The notes under the pieces are model-generated. The model did not search any database. It was not told the origin of the DNA and saw only the letters and a program-made list of their open reading frames with translations. The translations under genes and the position numbers were made by a program. 37,897 nt of DNA, from positions 1 through 37,897 of the forward strand of contig NZ_JAPFDR010000031.1 of NCBI RefSeq assembly GCF_026168755.1, given 5' to 3'. Below, in pieces: positions 33,851 to 37,897 of the stretch; the stretch's first letter is position 1, and each line of letters opens with the position of its first letter. Source of the stretch: Clostridium sp. (lineage in GTDB: Bacteria > Bacillota > Clostridia > Clostridiales > Clostridiaceae).

Positions 33851-35086
33851 CTACCTCCATTTTTTAAATATAAGAGTGCCGTTATGTCCACCAAATCCTA
33901 AAGAGTTTGACATTGTATATTCTACGTTAGATTTTTTTCCTTTATTAACAACAAGATTTAAATCACAATCTTCATCCTCATTTACATAATTAATTGTTGC
34001 TGGAACAAAATTATCTTGTAGTGATTTTATTGAAACAATTGCTTCAATAGCACCAGCAGCACCTAATAAATGACCTGTCATTGATTTAGTAGAACTAACA
34101 TATGCATTCATATAATTATCACCTAAAGCTTTTTTGATAGCTAAGGTTTCAACTTTATCATTAATTTCTGTTGATGTACCATGTGCATTTATATAAGATA
34201 TTTTATCAGTGCTTATATCAGCATCAATTAATGCATCTCTCATAGCTCTATATGCGCCATCACCATCTAAGCAAGGTGAAGTTATATGATAAGCATCACA
34301 AGTTGAACCATACCCAACTACTTCTGCATAAATTTTTGCGCCTCTTTTTAAAGCACTATCTAAGTCCTCTAATATTAATGAACCTGCACCTTCTCCCATA
34401 ACAAATCCATTTCTTTCCTTATCAAATGGGATTGATGCTCTATTTCTATCCTCACTTCTACTTAATGCAGTAAGTGATTGAAATCCTGCGATACCAAATT
34501 CACATATAGAAGCTTCAGCTCCACCAGCTACAACAATATCAAGATAACCATCTTTGATACTTCTATAAGCTTCACCAATACAATGAGTTGAAGTTGCACA
34601 TGCAGAAGTTAAACTTAATGTGCTTCCTAAAATACCATATTTTATTGCAATAGTACCTGAAGCAATATTTGATATAGCCATTGGAATAGTAAGTGGTGAT
34701 ACTCTATTAGGCCCTTTAGCAACTAGAGTTCTTATTTGACTTTCAATAGTACAAAGTCCTCCTATACCAGATCCAAACATTACACCAATTCTTTCTCTAT
34801 TTAATGTATTAAAATCAAGATTGCTATCCTTAATAGATTCTTCTGCTGCTATTACAGCAAACTGAGTATATCTATCCATTCTTTTTGCATCTTTTTTATC
34901 TATAAAGTTGCTAGGGTCAAAATCTTTAACCTCTGCAGCCATTTTTACCTTTAAATTTTCGGCATTAAATAAAGATATTTCATCTATTCCGTTTTTGCCT
35001 AATTTAATACCTTCCCAAAAACTATCTATATTATTTCCTATTGGAGTTATTGCTCCAAGTCCAGTGATTACCACTCTTCTTTTCAA
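33851..35086 (-). CDS. fabF: Beta-ketoacyl-ACP synthase II
   Basis: A 411-residue condensing enzyme that extends acyl-ACP with malonyl-ACP. The Cys-His-His triad is intact: Cys163 in TSACATSTHCIG, His302 in NAHGTSTEIND and His339 in KSMTGHLLGAAG. The N-terminal RVVITGLGAITPIG and C-terminal NSLGFGGHNGTLIFK are typical. It follows fabG by 13 bases. Confidence 0.97.
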   Translation of the reverse strand: MKRRVVITGLGAITPIGNNIDSFWEGIKLGKNGIDEISLFNAENLKVKMAAEVKDFDPSNFIDKKDAKRMDRYTQFAVIAAEESIKDSNLDFNTLNRERIGVMFGSGIGGLCTIESQIRTLVAKGPNRVSPLTIPMAISNIASGTIAIKYGILGSTLSLTSACATSTHCIGEAYRSIKDGYLDIVVAGGAEASICEFGIAGFQSLTALSRSEDRNRASIPFDKERNGFVMGEGAGSLILEDLDSALKRGAKIYAEVVGYGSTCDAYHITSPCLDGDGAYRAMRDALIDADISTDKISYINAHGTSTEINDKVETLAIKKALGDNYMNAYVSSTKSMTGHLLGAAGAIEAIVSIKSLQDNFVPATINYVNEDEDCDLNLVVNKGKKSNVEYTMSNSLGFGGHNGTLIFKKWR

Positions 35087-35099
35087 TTTAATGCCTCCC

Positions 35100-35843
35100 T
35101 TATGCCATCACCATTCCACCATCAACATTTATTACTTGACCTGTAATATAATCCGATAAATTTGATGATAAGAATAATACTAAATTAGCAACTTCTTTTG
35201 GATCACCTATTTTTTTCATAGGTATACTTTTAATTATTTCTTCCTTAACCTTATCAGGTAGATTCTTAGTCATATCAGTATTTATATATCCTGGAGCTAC
35301 TACATTAACATTTATATTTCTTGAAGCAAGCTCTCTTGCTACTGATTTAGAGAATCCAATAACTCCAGCCTTTGAAGCCGCATAATTACATTGTCCTGCA
35401 TTACCAGCTATACCAACTACAGAAGAAATATTTATTATTTTTCCATATTTTTGTCTAACCATAATAGAAGAAACTGATTTTGTAGTATTAAAGGTACCCT
35501 TTAAATTAACATCTAGAACATCATCAAAATCTTCTTCTTTCATTCTAATAATTAATCCATCTTTAGTGATGCCTGCATTATTAACTAAAACATCTATTGT
35601 ATTATAGTGAGATTTTACTTCTTTTACGAAGTTATCAACTTCCTCAGTAATACTTACATCACATTTTATTGCCAAAGCATCTACACCAAAGCTTTTAATT
35701 TCATTGATTAAATCTTCTACTTCACTATTTAAGTTTCTATAATTCATAGCTATATTAGCTCCATTTTGCGCTAGAGTTAATGCAATTTCTCTACCAATTC
35801 CTCTTGTAGCTCCAGTAACTATTACATTTTTACCTTTTAACAT
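35100..35843 (-). CDS. fabG: 3-oxoacyl-ACP reductase FabG
   Basis: A 247-residue NADPH-dependent short-chain dehydrogenase that reduces 3-oxoacyl-ACP. The cofactor loop is TGATRGIG (10-17), then NNAG (88-91) and the catalytic set Ser141, Tyr154 and Lys158 in YAASKAG. The C-terminus GQVINVDGGMVMA is typical of FabG. Its ATG overlaps the fabD stop codon by seven bases, indicating translational coupling. Confidence 0.97.
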   Translation of the reverse strand: MLKGKNVIVTGATRGIGREIALTLAQNGANIAMNYRNLNSEVEDLINEIKSFGVDALAIKCDVSITEEVDNFVKEVKSHYNTIDVLVNNAGITKDGLIIRMKEEDFDDVLDVNLKGTFNTTKSVSSIMVRQKYGKIINISSVVGIAGNAGQCNYAASKAGVIGFSKSVARELASRNINVNVVAPGYINTDMTKNLPDKVKEEIIKSIPMKKIGDPKEVANLVLFLSSNLSDYITGQVINVDGGMVMA

Positions 35844-36787
35844 ATAGCTTCCATCCCTTCTAGTGTCTTATTAAGTGATTTTAAATCTTCTACATTAAAG
35901 ATTTTTACAGTAGCTTTTTTTTCTTTGCTTATTTCACGAACAAAACTACTTAAAGTTTTTAAAGGTCCTATTTCAATAAATGTATCTACACCTTCATCAA
36001 GCATTTTTTCAATAGTTTCACTCCATCTTACAGAAGATTTAACTTGATTTATTAATAATTCTTTAATTTCATTTCCATTTTTAATAAAATCAGCTGTAAC
36101 ATTTGTTATTGTCTTTATTTTTGGATCATTAAAGTGTATATTTTCAAATTCATTTTTCAATTTAATAGATGCTTCATTTAATAATGAAGTATGGAAAGGG
36201 CCAGATACTTTTAGAGGAATAACCCTTCTTGCACCACACTCTTTCATTAATTCACTTGCCAATTCTACAGCTTTACTTTCTCCACCTATTACTATTTGAT
36301 TATTAGTGTTATAGTTAGCTATTTCTACTATTCCTTTTTCACTAGCTACCTTTAATACTTTTTTTATTTTATCTTCATCTAATCCAATTACTGCAACCAT
36401 TGAACCAACACCTTGAGGTACAGCTTCTTGCATAAAACGACCTCTTTTTTTTACTAATGAAACTGCAGTTTCAAAGTCTAAAGCTTCACTAGCAACAAGT
36501 GCAGAATATTCTCCTAAGCTCAATCCTGCAACTATATCTGGATTGATACCTTTATCTTTTATAGCTTGTAAAATAGCTATAGAAGTTGTTAATATTGCAG
36601 GTTGTGTATTTTCAGTAATATTTAATTCTTCTTTATCACCATTAAATATTAATTCTTTCAAATCAAAGCCTAAAACTTCATTAGCTTTATCATATATTTT
36701 TTTACAGCTAGGAATATTATCATATAATTCTTTTCCCATTCCTATATATTGAGAACCTTGACCTGAGAAAATAAATGCTATCTTCAT
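35837..36787 (-). CDS. fabD: Malonyl-CoA:ACP transacylase
   Basis: A 316-residue transacylase that loads malonate onto acyl carrier protein. It has FSGQGSQYIGMG (7-18), the serine elbow GLSLGEYSAL (Ser90) and the catalytic His199 in VSGPFHTSLL. The QEAVPQGVGSMVAVIGL segment is typical. It follows fabK by about 22 bases, with a good GGAGG site. Confidence 0.96.
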   Translation of the reverse strand: MKIAFIFSGQGSQYIGMGKELYDNIPSCKKIYDKANEVLGFDLKELIFNGDKEELNITENTQPAILTTSIAILQAIKDKGINPDIVAGLSLGEYSALVASEALDFETAVSLVKKRGRFMQEAVPQGVGSMVAVIGLDEDKIKKVLKVASEKGIVEIANYNTNNQIVIGGESKAVELASELMKECGARRVIPLKVSGPFHTSLLNEASIKLKNEFENIHFNDPKIKTITNVTADFIKNGNEIKELLINQVKSSVRWSETIEKMLDEGVDTFIEIGPLKTLSSFVREISKEKKATVKIFNVEDLKSLNKTLEGMEAIC

Positions 36788-36809
36788 AATTCCTCCATTA
36801 ATCTATTAG

Positions 36810-37736
36810 TTATAGACTTTTCTTTACTTCTTCGTATTCATTAAACATTTCTTCAATTATTTCTTTAACACTTTGAACTTTTTTCACCATTCCAGATATT
36901 TGACCAGCCATTAGTGATCCATTTTCAATGTCACCATCTACTACAGCCTTTTTTAGAGCTCCTTTACCTAATTCTTCTAGAGCCTCAATACTTGCATTAT
37001 CACTTTCAAGTTTTAAATATTCTTTTGCAAGTTTATTTTTTAATACTTGAACAGGGTGTCCTGTACATCTTCCAGTAACAACAGTGTCAATATCTTTTGA
37101 CTTTATTACAGCATTTTTGTAATTATCATGAATTTGACATTCTTCTGATGCTAAAAATCTAGTACCAACTTGAACACCACTTGCTCCAAGGATAAATGCA
37201 GCAGCAATGCCTCTTCCATCACCTATACCACCAGCCCCTATAACAGGAATATTTACAGCATCAACAACTTGTGGTAATAATGCCATTGTAGTTAGCTTAC
37301 CAACATGACCACCTGATTCACAGCCTTCTGCTATAACAGCATCGGCTCCACAGCGCTCCATTCTTTTAGCTAATGCAACAGAAGCTACCACAGGAATAAC
37401 TACAATCCCAGCATCTTTCCATTTGTCTATATATTTACCTGGATTTCCTGCTCCAGTAGTTATAACTTTAACTCCTTCTTCAATTGCAATATCAGCTAAT
37501 TCATCAGCATTATCTGATAAAAGCATTATATTAAGTCCAAAAGGTTTATCGGTAAGTTTCTTAGTCTTTCTTATTTCATCTCTTATATGGCTAGCCGGAG
37601 CATTAGCGCCTGCTATAATACCAAGTCCTCCAGCATTGGAAACTGCTGCAGCAAGAGTACTTTCTGAAACCCAAGCCATTCCACCTTGAAAAATAGGATA
37701 TTTAATACCTAAAATACTGCATATATCCTTTTTCAT
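36810..37736 (-). CDS. fabK: Enoyl-ACP reductase II, FMN-dependent
   Basis: A 308-residue flavoprotein of the nitronate monooxygenase/FabK family that catalyses the last reduction of each elongation cycle. It starts ILGIKYPIFQGGMAWVSE, with GGLGIIAGANAP, then EGCESGGHVG and PVIGAGGIGDGRG (phosphate and FMN binding), GASGVQVGTRF. Placement at the head of fabD-fabG-fabF supports FabK over a nitronate monooxygenase. It replaces FabI in many clostridia and is not targeted by triclosan. TTGGAGGTAAAT precedes the ATG. Confidence 0.95.
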   Translation of the reverse strand: MKKDICSILGIKYPIFQGGMAWVSESTLAAAVSNAGGLGIIAGANAPASHIRDEIRKTKKLTDKPFGLNIMLLSDNADELADIAIEEGVKVITTGAGNPGKYIDKWKDAGIVVIPVVASVALAKRMERCGADAVIAEGCESGGHVGKLTTMALLPQVVDAVNIPVIGAGGIGDGRGIAAAFILGASGVQVGTRFLASEECQIHDNYKNAVIKSKDIDTVVTGRCTGHPVQVLKNKLAKEYLKLESDNASIEALEELGKGALKKAVVDGDIENGSLMAGQISGMVKKVQSVKEIIEEMFNEYEEVKKSL

Positions 37737-37761
37737 ATATTTACCTCCAATACTATTTTGT

Positions 37762-37783
37762 TAGTGTAAAGTTTTCTACACTA
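37762..37783 (-). promoter_or_regulatory. Inverted repeat in the fabK leader, candidate operator
   Basis: TAGTGTA (37762-37768) and TACACTA (37777-37783) are a perfect 7-bp inverted repeat with an 8-base centre, 26 bases before the fabK ATG. This is a plausible operator for a MarR-type fatty-acid regulator. It does not match the FapR or FabT consensus that I know. The remaining 114 bases to the window end are AT-rich, with a second inverted repeat (GTTTTTTT/AAAAAAAC, 37822-37841), and show no gene. Confidence 0.45.
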
Positions 37784-37897
37784 CTTCTCTTTTTAAATCT
37801 TTATATATCAAGGTTTCGAAAGTTTTTTTGTATAAAAAAACAACGACCCCCTAATTTCATGTTAAAATTGAATCTCTTACAAAACAAAAATAACCAT

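Noticed and set aside
36810..37736. Nitronate monooxygenase instead of FabK
   Set aside because: The families are similar, but the position at the head of fabD-fabG-fabF-acc genes makes the enoyl reductase assignment far more likely.

Overview
The window is a strongly AT-rich chromosomal segment that looks like a low-GC Firmicute of the genus Clostridium (sensu stricto type). The support is codon usage, strong AGGAGG-type ribosome binding sites, several TTG starts, a T-box leader, a CIRCE operator, MutS2, ZapA and an FabK-type fatty-acid operon. Almost all genes lie on the minus strand. Only the transposase, an alpha/beta hydrolase, a radical SAM gene and one small unknown gene are on the plus strand. 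No tRNA, rRNA, CRISPR array or prophage was seen.

Layout. 1-1486: an IS256-family element, its left terminus outside the window and its right terminus 25 bp past the stop codon of pyrE. 1511-4633: pyrE, a membrane-anchored alpha/beta hydrolase and an S66 LD-carboxypeptidase; between the last two (convergent) genes lies a roughly 330 bp foldback element. 4722-7298: a DUF6414-like protein, a TerC-family membrane protein and an acidic unknown. 7428-8403: tryptophan transporter trpP under a T-box leader with a UGG specifier and a good promoter. 8406-14976: small unknowns, type 1 idi, a Cys-rich tail-anchored protein, a TPR protein, a SNF2 helicase without its usual N-terminal SWIM domain, a DMT exporter and a DUF1292 protein. 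15143-17370: a three-gene polar amino acid ABC importer whose binding-protein gene carries a one-base frameshift. 17522-25333: a helical-repeat protein overlapping a DUF523 gene, then mutS2, a small membrane protein, a U32 peptidase/RlhA-like gene and zapA. 25459-29458: a PflX-like radical SAM gene broken at a TA dinucleotide tract, two unknown genes, and htpG with a perfect CIRCE. 29830-37736: a contiguous type II fatty-acid synthesis operon, fabK-fabD-fabG-fabF-accB-fabZ-accC-accD-accA, ended by a 22-bp stem terminator.

How the parts work together. The acc/fab block encodes all four acetyl-CoA carboxylase subunits plus malonyl transfer, condensation, both reductions and dehydration; fabH and acpP are not in the window. 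The trpP T-box couples tryptophan uptake to uncharged tRNA-Trp. CIRCE places htpG under HrcA-type heat-shock control.

The most unusual signals are regulatory or structural. Two genes (the transposase and the DUF523 gene) have their Shine-Dalgarno sequence in the 3' arm of a terminator-like hairpin. In the DUF523 case a sigma-A-type promoter has its -10 box in the hairpin loop, so only read-through RNA should be occluded. The other two main signals are the large foldback element and the TA-tract frameshift. No clearly new multi-gene defence or metabolic system was found.
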